Shown one piece after another: positions 44,820 through 52,313 of a stretch of 64,000 nt of DNA; the first letter of the stretch is position 1; every line of letters begins with the position of its first letter. The DNA lies in assembly GCF_014648055.1 (NCBI RefSeq), contig NZ_BMQJ01000002.1, positions 496,001-560,000 of the forward strand, in the 5' to 3' direction. The position numbers and the translations under genes were made by a program. Under the pieces are notes generated by a model, which made no database searches, was not told the origin of the DNA, and saw nothing but the letters and a program-made list of their open reading frames with translations. The stretch comes from Streptosporangium pseudovulgare. GTDB lineage: Bacteria > Actinomycetota > Actinomycetes > Streptosporangiales > Streptosporangiaceae.

Positions 44820-45224
44820 TCAGGTTTTCGGCCGGTTCTGAAACCATTTCAGATATTCGTCGTTTCCGAACATCCGCGCCGTGTCCACCGCCGACGGGGT
44901 GCCCGCGTACGGATCGGCGCCGGCCTCAAGGAGTGCCCGCACCACCTCGGGCTCCTTCTTGAAGACCGCCCCGGCCAGCGGCGTCTGCCCGCGGTCGTTG
45001 GGCCTGCCGGGGTCGGCCCCCAGTTCGGCCAGCGCCCGGACGGTCGCCGCGTGACCGTGGTAGGCGGCGAGCATCAGCAGGGTGTCACCTTTGTCGTTGG
45101 CCAGGTCGACCGGCACCCCTGCCTCGACGTAGGCCCGGAGCAGGTCGGTCTCCCCCGCTCTGGCCAGGCCGAACAGGCGGGTGGCGAACTCCTCCAGCTC
45201 CGGGTCAGGCTGCATGTGCTCCAT
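44820..45224 (-). CDS. Ankyrin-repeat protein
   Basis: A 134-aa protein with about three ankyrin repeats: GETDLLRAYVEAGVPVDLANDKGDTLLMLAAYHGHAATVRALAELGADPGRPNDRGQTPLAGAVFKKEPEVVRALLEAGADPYAG, and a capping helix TARMFGNDEYLKWF. ATG 45222-45224 is chosen; ATG 45213-45215 with GGAG just upstream is an alternative, and the longer frame from 45284 is unlikely. Such short ankyrin proteins are common in actinomycetes and mediate protein binding; the partner is unknown. Confidence 0.85.
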   Translation of the reverse strand: MEHMQPDPELEEFATRLFGLARAGETDLLRAYVEAGVPVDLANDKGDTLLMLAAYHGHAATVRALAELGADPGRPNDRGQTPLAGAVFKKEPEVVRALLEAGADPYAGTPSAVDTARMFGNDEYLKWFQNRPKT

Positions 45225-45326
45225 TCTGCCCCGGTAGGGTGCCCAGTGATCGCCGTGGACGGCGGAATTCACCGGATGCCCCACGGGTTCACCTGAAGAG
45301 ACGACTGACGAAAGGCTGGACGTACG

Positions 45327-46235
45327 GTGTCAGACCCGACGGATCTCTACCGGCTCAGCGGTGACCTCCCTGAGCTGACCGATCCGGTGCTGCTCTACCA
45401 CTTCGACGGTTTCGTGGACGCCGGCGCCGCGGGGCGCCTCGCCGTCGGCCACCTGCTCGCCGAGCTGGAGCACCGGGTCATCGCGACGTTCGACGTGGAC
45501 CGCCTGCTCGACTACCGCTCCCGGCGGCCGGTGATGACGTTCGACACCGACCGGTGGTCCGGCGTGGAGAGCTCCGAGCTCGTCCTGCGGCTGGTCCACG
45601 ACACCACCGGCACGCCGTTCCTGCTGCTGTCCGGCCCCGAGCCCGACTTCCAGTGGGAGCTGTTCGTCGCGGCCGTCGGGACGCTGGTCACCCGGCTGGG
45701 CGTGGGCACGCTGGTGACCGCGCACGGCATCCCGATGGCGGTGCCGCACACCCGCCCGCTGGGCGTGACGAGCCACGCCACCCGCCCCGAGCTGGTCGCC
45801 GGCCGGACCAGCGTCTTCGGCGAGGTGCGGGTGCCGGGCAGCGTCGCCGCGCTGATCGAGTTCCGGCTGGGCGCCGAGGGGCACGACGCCCTGGGGCACG
45901 CGGTGCACGTCCCGCACTACCTCGCCCAGGCGGAGTACCCCGCGGCCGCGGTGACCGCCCTGGAGGCGATCACCGGAAGCACCGGCCTGGTGTTCCCGCT
46001 GGAGGGCCTGCGCGAGGCCGCGGCCAAGACCGACGTCGAGATCGCCGAGCAGATCGAGGCGTCCACGGAGCTGTCCACCGCCATCAGTGGCCTGGAGCAG
46101 CAGTACGACGCCTTCGCCGCCGGTTCCGAACGCGGCAACCTGATCGCCGAGCCGTCCGAGATGCCGACCGGCGACGAGCTCGCCGCCCAGTTCGAGGCGT
46201 TCCTCGCCGAGCGGGACGAGCGGCACGGTGACTGA
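45327..46235 (+). CDS. PAC2 family protein
   Basis: A 302-aa protein with the PAC2 fold: LLYHFDGFVDAGAAGRLAVGHLL, DVDRLLDYRSRRPVMTFD, LLLSGPEPDFQWELFVAAV and the segment VTAHGIPMAVPHTRP. In eukaryotes PAC2 is a proteasome assembly chaperone; actinobacteria have proteasomes and conserve this family, so a role in that system is often suggested but unproven. GTG 45327-45329 starts SDPTDLYRL. It overlaps the next gene by 8 bases. Confidence 0.9.
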   Translation: MSDPTDLYRLSGDLPELTDPVLLYHFDGFVDAGAAGRLAVGHLLAELEHRVIATFDVDRLLDYRSRRPVMTFDTDRWSGVESSELVLRLVHDTTGTPFLLLSGPEPDFQWELFVAAVGTLVTRLGVGTLVTAHGIPMAVPHTRPLGVTSHATRPELVAGRTSVFGEVRVPGSVAALIEFRLGAEGHDALGHAVHVPHYLAQAEYPAAAVTALEAITGSTGLVFPLEGLREAAAKTDVEIAEQIEASTELSTAISGLEQQYDAFAAGSERGNLIAEPSEMPTGDELAAQFEAFLAERDERHGD

Positions 46236-47349
46236 CGCGACGGCCGATCCGGCGACCGGCGCGGTGGCCGACGCGGTGACCGACGCGACGGCCGGCCCGG
46301 GGGACGGCGCGGCGGCCGGCCTGCGCGTCGGGCTGGTCGGCTACGGCGTGGCCGGGGCGTTCTTCCACGCCCCCCTGATCGCCGCGACGCCGGGCCTGCG
46401 CCTGTCGGCGGTGGTGACCGGCAACCCGGAGCGGGCCGCCGAGGTGCGCCGCAGGTACGGCGCGCGGGCGGTGGGCGACGCCGCGGAGCTGTGGGAGGAG
46501 AGCGACCTGGTGGTGGTCGCCTCCCCCAACCGCACCCACGTGCCGCTGGCCCGGGCCGCGCTGGAGGCGGGCCTGCCGGTGGTGGTGGACAAGCCGCTGG
46601 CCGCGACCGCGGCGGAGGCGCGCGATCTGGCGCGGCTGGCGCGCGAGCGCGGCCTGATGCTGACGGTCTTCCAGAACCGCCGCTGGGACGGCGACTTCCG
46701 GACCGTCGAACGGCTGGTCTCCTCCGGCGAGCTCGGCGAGGTCACCCGGCTGGAGTCCCGGTTCGAGCGCTGGCGTCCCGTCCCCAAGGGCGGCTGGCGC
46801 GAGACGGGCGGCGCCGAGGAGCTCGGCGGCCTGCTGTACGACCTGGGCAGCCACCTGGTGGACCAGGCCCTGCGGCTGCTCGGCCCGGCCACCGAGGTCT
46901 ACGCCGAGTCCGACGTGCGCCGTCCGGGCGTCGCCGCCGACGACGACACCTTCGTCGCCCTCACCCACGCGGGCGGCGCCCGCTCCCACCTGTGGGTCAG
47001 CTCGGTCGCCCCGATGCTCGGCCCCCGCTTCCGCGTCCTGGGCTCCCGGGCGGGATACGTCAAGCACGGCCTGGACGTGCAGGAGGAGCGCCTGCGCGCG
47101 GGCGCCGACCCGGGCTCCCCCGGCTTCGGCGAGGAGCCGGAGGAGCGCTGGGGCGTCCTGGGCACCGACGACGACCACCGCCGGGTCCGCACCGAGCCGG
47201 GTGCCTACCTCGACTTCTACCGGGGTGTGGCGGCGTGCCTGCGCGAGGACGCCCCTCCCCCGGTGGACCCGGAGGAGGTCGCCGGAGTCCTCACCATCCT
47301 GGAGGCCGCCCGGCGGTCGGCGGCCGAGCGCCGCGTCGTCCCGCTCTGA
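46228..47349 (+). CDS. Gfo/Idh/MocA family oxidoreductase
   Basis: A 373-aa NAD(P)-dependent dehydrogenase. After a 30-residue Ala/Asp/Thr-rich leader, LRVGLVGYGVAGAFFHAPLIAATPG is the nucleotide-binding motif (GxGxxG), VVVASPNRTHVPLARAALEAGLPVVVDKPLAAT contains the DKP variant of the EKP signature, and GGLLYDLGSHLVDQALRLLG the catalytic-domain motif with GxH. The substrate is probably a sugar or cyclitol, but it cannot be named. GTG start 46228 is within the PAC2 gene end. The gene ends at 47349, facing the phosphatase. Confidence 0.9.
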   Translation: MTDATADPATGAVADAVTDATAGPGDGAAAGLRVGLVGYGVAGAFFHAPLIAATPGLRLSAVVTGNPERAAEVRRRYGARAVGDAAELWEESDLVVVASPNRTHVPLARAALEAGLPVVVDKPLAATAAEARDLARLARERGLMLTVFQNRRWDGDFRTVERLVSSGELGEVTRLESRFERWRPVPKGGWRETGGAEELGGLLYDLGSHLVDQALRLLGPATEVYAESDVRRPGVAADDDTFVALTHAGGARSHLWVSSVAPMLGPRFRVLGSRAGYVKHGLDVQEERLRAGADPGSPGFGEEPEERWGVLGTDDDHRRVRTEPGAYLDFYRGVAACLREDAPPPVDPEEVAGVLTILEAARRSAAERRVVPL

Positions 47350-47467
47350 GGGCCCGGCGGCAAGGCCGGCCCTCCCCGGGCCGAGCCCTCGCCGGCGACC
47401 GCCGTACGGCCGCGCCGCCCCCCGGGCGACCCGGCGGACCGGTGGCCGGGCCGCCGGGGACGGCGGG

Positions 47468-48268
47468 TCAGTCGCGCAGACGTGAGCGCAGGGCCTCGGA
47501 GTCGCCGCCGGTCCACCCCTTGGACTCCAGCCACGCCAGCGGGCCGCCGAAGCGGTCGTCCAGGACGCGCAGGAACTGCCGGAGATACTCCGGCCGGGGG
47601 CGGTGGTCGTCGGCCGGGCGGGAGTCGAGGTCGTCGCGGTAGGTGGCGCTGGAGCGCAGGCGGGCCAGGATGCCCTCCAGGCGGTCACCGGTGGCGGCGT
47701 AGTCGGCGACGATCGCCTCCCGGGTGGCCCCGGCGATCTCCAGGGCCAGGGCGCAGACGACGCCGGTGCGGTCCTTGCCCGCCGCGCAGTGGACGATGGC
47801 GGCGCCGTCGTCGTGGGCCATGGCCCGCAGGGCGGCCACCACGGAGTCCGGCCGGTCGCGCAGGTAGCCGTAGTAGAAGCCGGTCACCCGCAGCTCGGCG
47901 AGATCCTCCTCCCCCCGCTCCTTCCAGGGCAGAACCCGCGCGCCGTCGATCGTGTCGGCGTCGACGTCGGTGTTCCCGCCGCTCTCGGCGAACAGCGTGA
48001 GGTGGTGGATGTTCACCTCGGGGACGGCCGTGAGCGGCCCCGGCCCCTCCAGCGACACCTCGGCGACCGAGCGCAGGTCCACGACGTGGCGCAGCTTCAG
48101 CTCGCCGACCAGCAGTTCGACGTCGCGCTCGGTCAGTCCCTGCAGGTTGTCGGACCGGTAGACCCGGCCGAATCGTGTGGTTCCGCCGTCCACCGTCGCG
48201 AGCCCGCCGAGGTCGCGCACGTTGACGGCACCTTCAAGATCGATCCATCGCGTCAGCTCATTCATCAC
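47468..48268 (-). CDS. Tyrosine-protein phosphatase (PtpB/Y_phosphatase3 type)
   Basis: A 266-aa protein. NVRDLGGLATVDGG near the N terminus and VYRSDNLQGLTERDVELL are the family signature, and HCAAGKDRTGV (about residues 158-168) is the CX5R phosphate loop with Cys and Arg intact and Lys-Asp between them, as in dual-specificity/phosphoinositide phosphatases like Mycobacterium PtpB. GTG 48266-48268 and ATG 48263-48265 are both possible starts. It would dephosphorylate Tyr (perhaps also Ser/Thr or lipid) targets. Confidence 0.9.
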   Translation of the reverse strand: MMNELTRWIDLEGAVNVRDLGGLATVDGGTTRFGRVYRSDNLQGLTERDVELLVGELKLRHVVDLRSVAEVSLEGPGPLTAVPEVNIHHLTLFAESGGNTDVDADTIDGARVLPWKERGEEDLAELRVTGFYYGYLRDRPDSVVAALRAMAHDDGAAIVHCAAGKDRTGVVCALALEIAGATREAIVADYAATGDRLEGILARLRSSATYRDDLDSRPADDHRPRPEYLRQFLRVLDDRFGGPLAWLESKGWTGGDSEALRSRLRD

Positions 48269-48384
48269 CGGGAGCCTATACGGCGGAATATGTCCACGCA
48301 GGGAACAACCAACGCCCGTTGTCGTAAATGTCGGACCGCATCCCCGGAGTCCGGACCAACGGGCACGGCCAATATGTTGATCGG

Positions 48385-48780
48385 GTGCTTTCCGTATCCC
48401 TCGACACCGTCCGTGTCTTCCTTCACGTGCTGGCCGCCACCGTTTGGGTCGGCGGGCAGCTCACCCTCGCCTTCCTCGTCCCCTCGCTCCGTACGGCCGG
48501 CGAGGGGGTCACCGGCACCGCGGCCCGCGCGTTCAACAGGGTCGCCTGGCCGGCCTTCGCCGTCCTGGCCGCGACCGGCGTCTGGAACATGCTCGCCGTC
48601 GACGGCGGCGACCCGGCCTACAAGACCACCCTGCACGTGAAGATGGCGGTCGTGGTGATCTCCGGCGTGACGGCGTTCCTGCACGCCCGCGCCCGGAGCC
48701 GGGGCGCGATGGCCGCCTTCGGGGCGCTCAGCGGCCTGTCGGCGCTGGCCGCGCTGTTCCTCGGCGTGCTGCTGGGCTGA
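48385..48780 (+). CDS. Four-helix membrane protein, CopD-like
   Basis: A 131-aa protein with four hydrophobic helices: VRVFLHVLAATVWVGGQLTLAFL, AWPAFAVLAATGVWNML, HVKMAVVVISGVTAFLHA and ALSGLSALAALFLGVLLG. The first helix pattern HVLAATVWVGG and the third with HVK are typical of CopD-domain or related heme/copper membrane proteins. GTG 48385-48387 lacks a binding site; a TATGTT element ends 6 bases before it, so the transcript may be leaderless. Function is unknown. Confidence 0.8.
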   Translation: MLSVSLDTVRVFLHVLAATVWVGGQLTLAFLVPSLRTAGEGVTGTAARAFNRVAWPAFAVLAATGVWNMLAVDGGDPAYKTTLHVKMAVVVISGVTAFLHARARSRGAMAAFGALSGLSALAALFLGVLLG

Positions 48781-48800
48781 GTCGCGGCGACCGGCCGCTC

Positions 48801-48833
48801 GGCGCGGGGGACGGACGGCCCGTCCCCCGCGCC
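48801..48833. terminator. Bidirectional terminator hairpin
   Basis: Perfect 14-bp stem (48801-48814 with 48820-48833) and 5-base loop, placed between two convergent stops (48780 and 48841). Confidence 0.8.
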
Positions 48834-48840
48834 GCCGCGT

Positions 48841-50973
48841 TTACAGGCCGACCACGTGGCAGGTGGCCGTGGCGGTCCTGGTCGGGTCGCTCTCGGAGGT
48901 GGCCTTCAGGGTGACCGTGGCCAGGCGGCTGCCGCCGTCGGCCCGCACCGCGTTGACGGTCACCGCGGTCCGGTCGCCGAAGTCCGCGGTCGCGAGCGCG
49001 TTGGGCAGCGAGGCCGTCCAGCCGCGGCCCTGGACGGTGGCCGACAGCCGGTAGACGTCGCCGCCGAGGTAGGCGCGCACGTCCTCGGGGTGCCCGGCGC
49101 CGGTCCCCGCGGCCCGGCCGGTGTTGAACAGCGGGAACCGGCAGCTCGACAGGCCCTTGCCGGCCGGGACGCCGGCGGCCGGGAGCAGCCGCACGCCGCG
49201 CCGCTGCGGTCCCGCGCCGTCCAGGGAGCGGACCGCGACCTTGTAGGACAGGACGCCCGCCGCGTCACGGCGCAGGTCGAGGACGTAGAAGTGGAGCCGG
49301 TTGGCCTCGTCCACGTACTCGAACTCCGAGCCGGAACCGGTGCCCGCGTGGAACAGCGCGTCCGACAGCTGGCGGTAGTCGCCGATCGTGATGGGCACGG
49401 CGGTGCCGTCGGGCAGAACGTAGTCGGTCATGCCGATGTCCTGCGGGTTGGCGTCGACGACCCACTCGAACGGCGCGCGGTCGGCGTTCTTGGTCTTGGC
49501 CAGCAGCACGCCCGAGTCGGGGGTGAAGGAGTCGGCGCCCATCCGGTCGACGACCTCGACGGTGTAGTTGTCGTAGCCGCCGCCGTCGCACATCGGATCC
49601 TTCGCGACGTCGCAGGCCGGGGCGCGGTCGCCGTCGCCGAAGGCGATGTTGACCCCGGACAGGCCCTTCGGCCCCGGCTGCGCCACCCGGGCGGTCACCT
49701 CGGCGATGACCACGCCCGAGTCGGCGAGCGCCCCGCGCGACAGGCGCAGCACGTTGCGCTCGTCCACCATCTCCAGCTTGATCTTGTTGCGGAGCATGTG
49801 CTGGGCGCCCATGGAGCCGCCCCCGGTGGCCGGGATCAGCCAGCGGCTGTGCGGCCCGCCGGGGCCGTTGAAGCTGCCGCGGCTGAGCATCTCCCAGATG
49901 CCGGTGTAGGCGCGCCGCGGCGGCACGCCGAAGGGGTTGTTGTAGTTGTCGCCGATACCGAGGATGTGGCTGAGCTCGTGGGCGTAGACGCCCTGGCCGG
50001 AGCTCTCGGCCTGGGTGGACGACCCGCCCCCGGCGTTGGGCCAGATGGAGGCGGCCGAGGCCCAGGAGGTCCAGTCGACGTAGCGGGTGTCGGCCCAGTT
50101 GGGCAGGCCCGGGTCGGGCGGGCCGAAGTCGTCGGTCACCGCCTCCTTCGTCGGGAACTTCATCTGGCCGAACTCCTGCCAGGTGGACGACTCGTCCTGG
50201 CCGGCGCTCAGGAAGAAGACGAAGTCGAACCCTGCGGGCACCTCGGCGCCCTCGGCGGCGGCCCAGGCCGCCTTCCCGTCGGTCCGGATGTTCCGGTCGC
50301 AGGTGTCGCCGGCCGGGCAGGCGCCGCCGCCCTGGAACTCCATGCCGTACTCGTGCGCCTTGCCGGGCATCCGGTAGGGGCCGAAGGCCGTCAGGTCGAC
50401 GCCGTAACGACCGCCGGAGTCCTCCATCCAGTACTCGTGGATGGTGTGGCCGCGGTTGAGCGGGCCGGGGGTGTTGAGGAAGTCCTTGTAGAACCCGGCG
50501 ACCTTCTCGCGCGGGATGTCGTGCGCCTCCGCGCTGGGGTTGCCGAAGACGGTCGAGCCCTGGGGCCGGGTGACCACGAACGACTGGTCGGGGTAGTCGA
50601 GCAGGACCAGCGCGCCGCGGAAGGTCCGCTTGGACCCCTTGACCGCGGGATTCGCCCAGTCGACGCCCGGGGGCCTGGTGTAGTCGGCCCACGTCATGTG
50701 GTCCGGGTTCTTCCAGTTCTGCGGGTCGATCGGGGCGGGGAGGCCGGGCTTGGCGCGCAGCGCGGTCGTGGAACCGGCGGGGGCGTCCTGCTGCCAGGGC
50801 TGGGTCCGGGGCCACTGGTTCAGGCGCCAGGGGGTCGCGGGGTCGGCGGCGGAGGTGACGCGGGCGGCGGCCTGGCCGGCGGGGTCGGCCGAGGCCGGGG
50901 CGGAGGCGAGGCCGACCGGGATCAGCACCGCCGCCGCCACGAACGCTTTGAACAACCGTGGGGGGTGAGTCAC
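48841..50973 (-). CDS. Secreted M6-family (immune inhibitor A-like) metalloprotease
   Basis: A 710-aa exported protein. Signal peptide residues 1-30 (LFKAFVAAAVLIPVGLASAPASA). The catalytic zinc motif is YAHELSHILGIGDNYN (HExxH near residue 330), as in M6 peptidases, with upstream WMEDSGGRYGVDLTAFGPYRMP and downstream WEMLSRGSFNGPGGPHSRW. A C-terminal domain of about 220 residues ends TATCHVVGL. GTG 50971-50973 has no ribosome binding site; a -10-like TATAGC with TTGATC 15 bases upstream starts transcription close to the GTG. It is likely a nutrient-scavenging protease; the termination hairpin at 48801-48833 follows. Confidence 0.92.
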   Translation of the reverse strand: MTHPPRLFKAFVAAAVLIPVGLASAPASADPAGQAAARVTSAADPATPWRLNQWPRTQPWQQDAPAGSTTALRAKPGLPAPIDPQNWKNPDHMTWADYTRPPGVDWANPAVKGSKRTFRGALVLLDYPDQSFVVTRPQGSTVFGNPSAEAHDIPREKVAGFYKDFLNTPGPLNRGHTIHEYWMEDSGGRYGVDLTAFGPYRMPGKAHEYGMEFQGGGACPAGDTCDRNIRTDGKAAWAAAEGAEVPAGFDFVFFLSAGQDESSTWQEFGQMKFPTKEAVTDDFGPPDPGLPNWADTRYVDWTSWASAASIWPNAGGGSSTQAESSGQGVYAHELSHILGIGDNYNNPFGVPPRRAYTGIWEMLSRGSFNGPGGPHSRWLIPATGGGSMGAQHMLRNKIKLEMVDERNVLRLSRGALADSGVVIAEVTARVAQPGPKGLSGVNIAFGDGDRAPACDVAKDPMCDGGGYDNYTVEVVDRMGADSFTPDSGVLLAKTKNADRAPFEWVVDANPQDIGMTDYVLPDGTAVPITIGDYRQLSDALFHAGTGSGSEFEYVDEANRLHFYVLDLRRDAAGVLSYKVAVRSLDGAGPQRRGVRLLPAAGVPAGKGLSSCRFPLFNTGRAAGTGAGHPEDVRAYLGGDVYRLSATVQGRGWTASLPNALATADFGDRTAVTVNAVRADGGSRLATVTLKATSESDPTRTATATCHVVGL

Positions 50974-51076
50974 GACAGACGACGCTATAGACCGCTCCGC
51001 CGTAGATCAACGGTCAGCCGCCCTCGCCCTTCTCACACCCGAGCGGCCCGCCGCCCTCGTCCCCTCTCTCACGCGA

Positions 51077-51112
51077 GCGGCCCGCCGCCCCGGAGGGAGG
51101 ACGGCGGGCCGC
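51077..51112 (-). terminator. Hairpin after the small membrane protein gene
   Basis: Perfect 11-bp stem (51077-51087 with 51102-51112), 14-base loop, lying 45 bases downstream of the minus-strand gene ending at 51157. A direct repeat of GAGCGGCCCGCCGCCC (about 51042 and 51075) overlaps it. Confidence 0.6.
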
Positions 51113-51156
51113 CGCCGCACCTTCGGTTCCCAGGAGGGTGCGACGTCTCAGCGGGG

Positions 51157-51438
51157 TCACCCGGACCGGACCGCGTTCACGATCACGGCCAGGAAGACCA
51201 GTGTGACCGCCCCGGCCAGCGCCATGCCGCGGACCGCCGACCACGCCGCCGACTTCGCGTCCGTGATCTTCGCCGCGGCCTCGGCCGCCGCGCTCACCGC
51301 CTTGCCCCATCCGAGCCAGGCGTCCACCGTCCGCTGGAACCGCCGGCCGACGAAGAACACGACCGTCGCGACCAGGACGAGGATCAGGACCCGACCGTCC
51401 GAACTCTCCACGGAGAAACCCCCAACCGGGACAAGCAT
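51157..51438 (-). CDS. Small two-helix membrane protein
   Basis: A 93-aa protein with hydrophobic segments VLILVLVATVVFFVG and GMALAGAVTLVFLAVIVNAV flanking an amphipathic stretch (WGKAVSAAAEAAAKITDAKSAAW). I do not recognise the family. ATG 51436-51438 has no binding site; GTG about 51409-51411 (VESSDGRV) has a G-run 7 bases upstream and may be the true start. A TAGAAT -10 element on the minus strand (complement of 51457-51462) is a candidate promoter. Confidence 0.65.
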   Translation of the reverse strand: MLVPVGGFSVESSDGRVLILVLVATVVFFVGRRFQRTVDAWLGWGKAVSAAAEAAAKITDAKSAAWSAVRGMALAGAVTLVFLAVIVNAVRSG

Positions 51439-51590
51439 GGGTAAGTTACTTTGCGTATTCTATCGGCTACACAAACGACAGGGAAGGCTCTCTCCGCGTC
51501 TCCGCCCTCTCCCGCGCCGGGAACCGCCGTGATCCTCCGGGAGGTTTCTGGCAGAGTGACAACGGCCAACCCCCCAGCGAGGACGCGACG

Positions 51591-52178
51591 ATGACCAACC
51601 CCTACCAGAGCCAGGACCCGCAGCCCGGTTACGGCCACTACGCCCAGGGCGGTTACACCCACCAGAGCGGTTACGCCCAGGGCGGCCACACCCAGGACCC
51701 GTACCAGGCCGGGCAGCCGTACGGCCAGGGCGGCCACACCCAGGACCCGTACCAGGCCGGGCAGCCGTACGGCCAGGGCGGCCACACCCAGGACCCGGGG
51801 CCTCACTCCCCCGGCCAGACCCCCTACACCCCCGGCCAGTACGCCCCGCCCGCCTACCGGCAGCCGGCCCCTCCGCCCGGAGGCACGCGGAAGGGGTTCT
51901 TCGCCCGCCTCTTCGACCTGAGCTTCGACCACTACGTCACGACGAGCATCATCAAGGTGATCTTCGTCATCCTCGTGGTGATCGAGGTCCTCTGGGCGCT
52001 CTCCACGGTGGCCCTCGCCTTCGACACCGGCCCGGAGAGCGGCGTGATCGCCCTGTTCCTCGCGCCGATCGGGCTGTTCCTCGCCATCCTGCTGACCCGC
52101 GTGTGGATGGAGCTGCTGGTGGTCATCTTCAAGATCAAGGAGGATCTGGGCGCCATCCGCGACCGCGGCGGCCTTTAG
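51591..52178 (+). CDS. DUF4282 membrane protein with Gln/Gly/Tyr-rich repeats
   Basis: A 195-aa protein. The N-terminal 90 residues are a disordered Gln/Gly/Tyr/Pro region with a 16-residue unit GGHTQDPYQAGQPYGQ present two and a half times. The C-terminal half (KGFFARLFDLSFDHYVTTSIIKVIFVILVVIEVLWAL...LTRVWMELLVVIFKIKEDL) is the DUF4282 domain with two membrane helices. A similar layout (Gln/Tyr-rich tail plus membrane domain) is common in actinomycetes; function is unknown. ATG 51591 has a GAGGA site upstream. Confidence 0.85.
   Translation: MTNPYQSQDPQPGYGHYAQGGYTHQSGYAQGGHTQDPYQAGQPYGQGGHTQDPYQAGQPYGQGGHTQDPGPHSPGQTPYTPGQYAPPAYRQPAPPPGGTRKGFFARLFDLSFDHYVTTSIIKVIFVILVVIEVLWALSTVALAFDTGPESGVIALFLAPIGLFLAILLTRVWMELLVVIFKIKEDLGAIRDRGGL
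51678..51800. repeat. 48-bp in-frame tandem repeat in the DUF4282 gene
   Basis: Two complete, virtually identical 48-bp copies and a half copy encode the repeated GGHTQDPYQAGQPYGQ unit. Near-identity at the DNA level indicates recent duplication. Confidence 0.85.
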
Positions 52179-52234
52179 AGGGGTCCCGCCCCGCCGGGAA
52201 GGCGGCCTTCAGAAGGGTCCCGCACCGCCGGGAA
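52167..52234. repeat. 34-bp tandem duplication of the DUF4282 gene 3' end
   Basis: Copy 1 (52167-52200) includes the last codons and TAG of the gene; copy 2 (52201-52234) follows directly with three base changes. The copies differ at the stop position (TTTAGA versus TTCAGA). Confidence 0.8.
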
Positions 52235-52313
52235 GGGGGGTCCCGGCGGGGCGCCCGCCGCGCGGGCCGTCCGGGTGACCCGCGGGGAATCCGCCCCGGG
52301 CCGCGTGCCGGGG

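Noticed and set aside
45225..45284. 20-residue N-terminal extension of the ankyrin protein
   Set aside because: No binding site, atypical composition, and family members start near the chosen Met.
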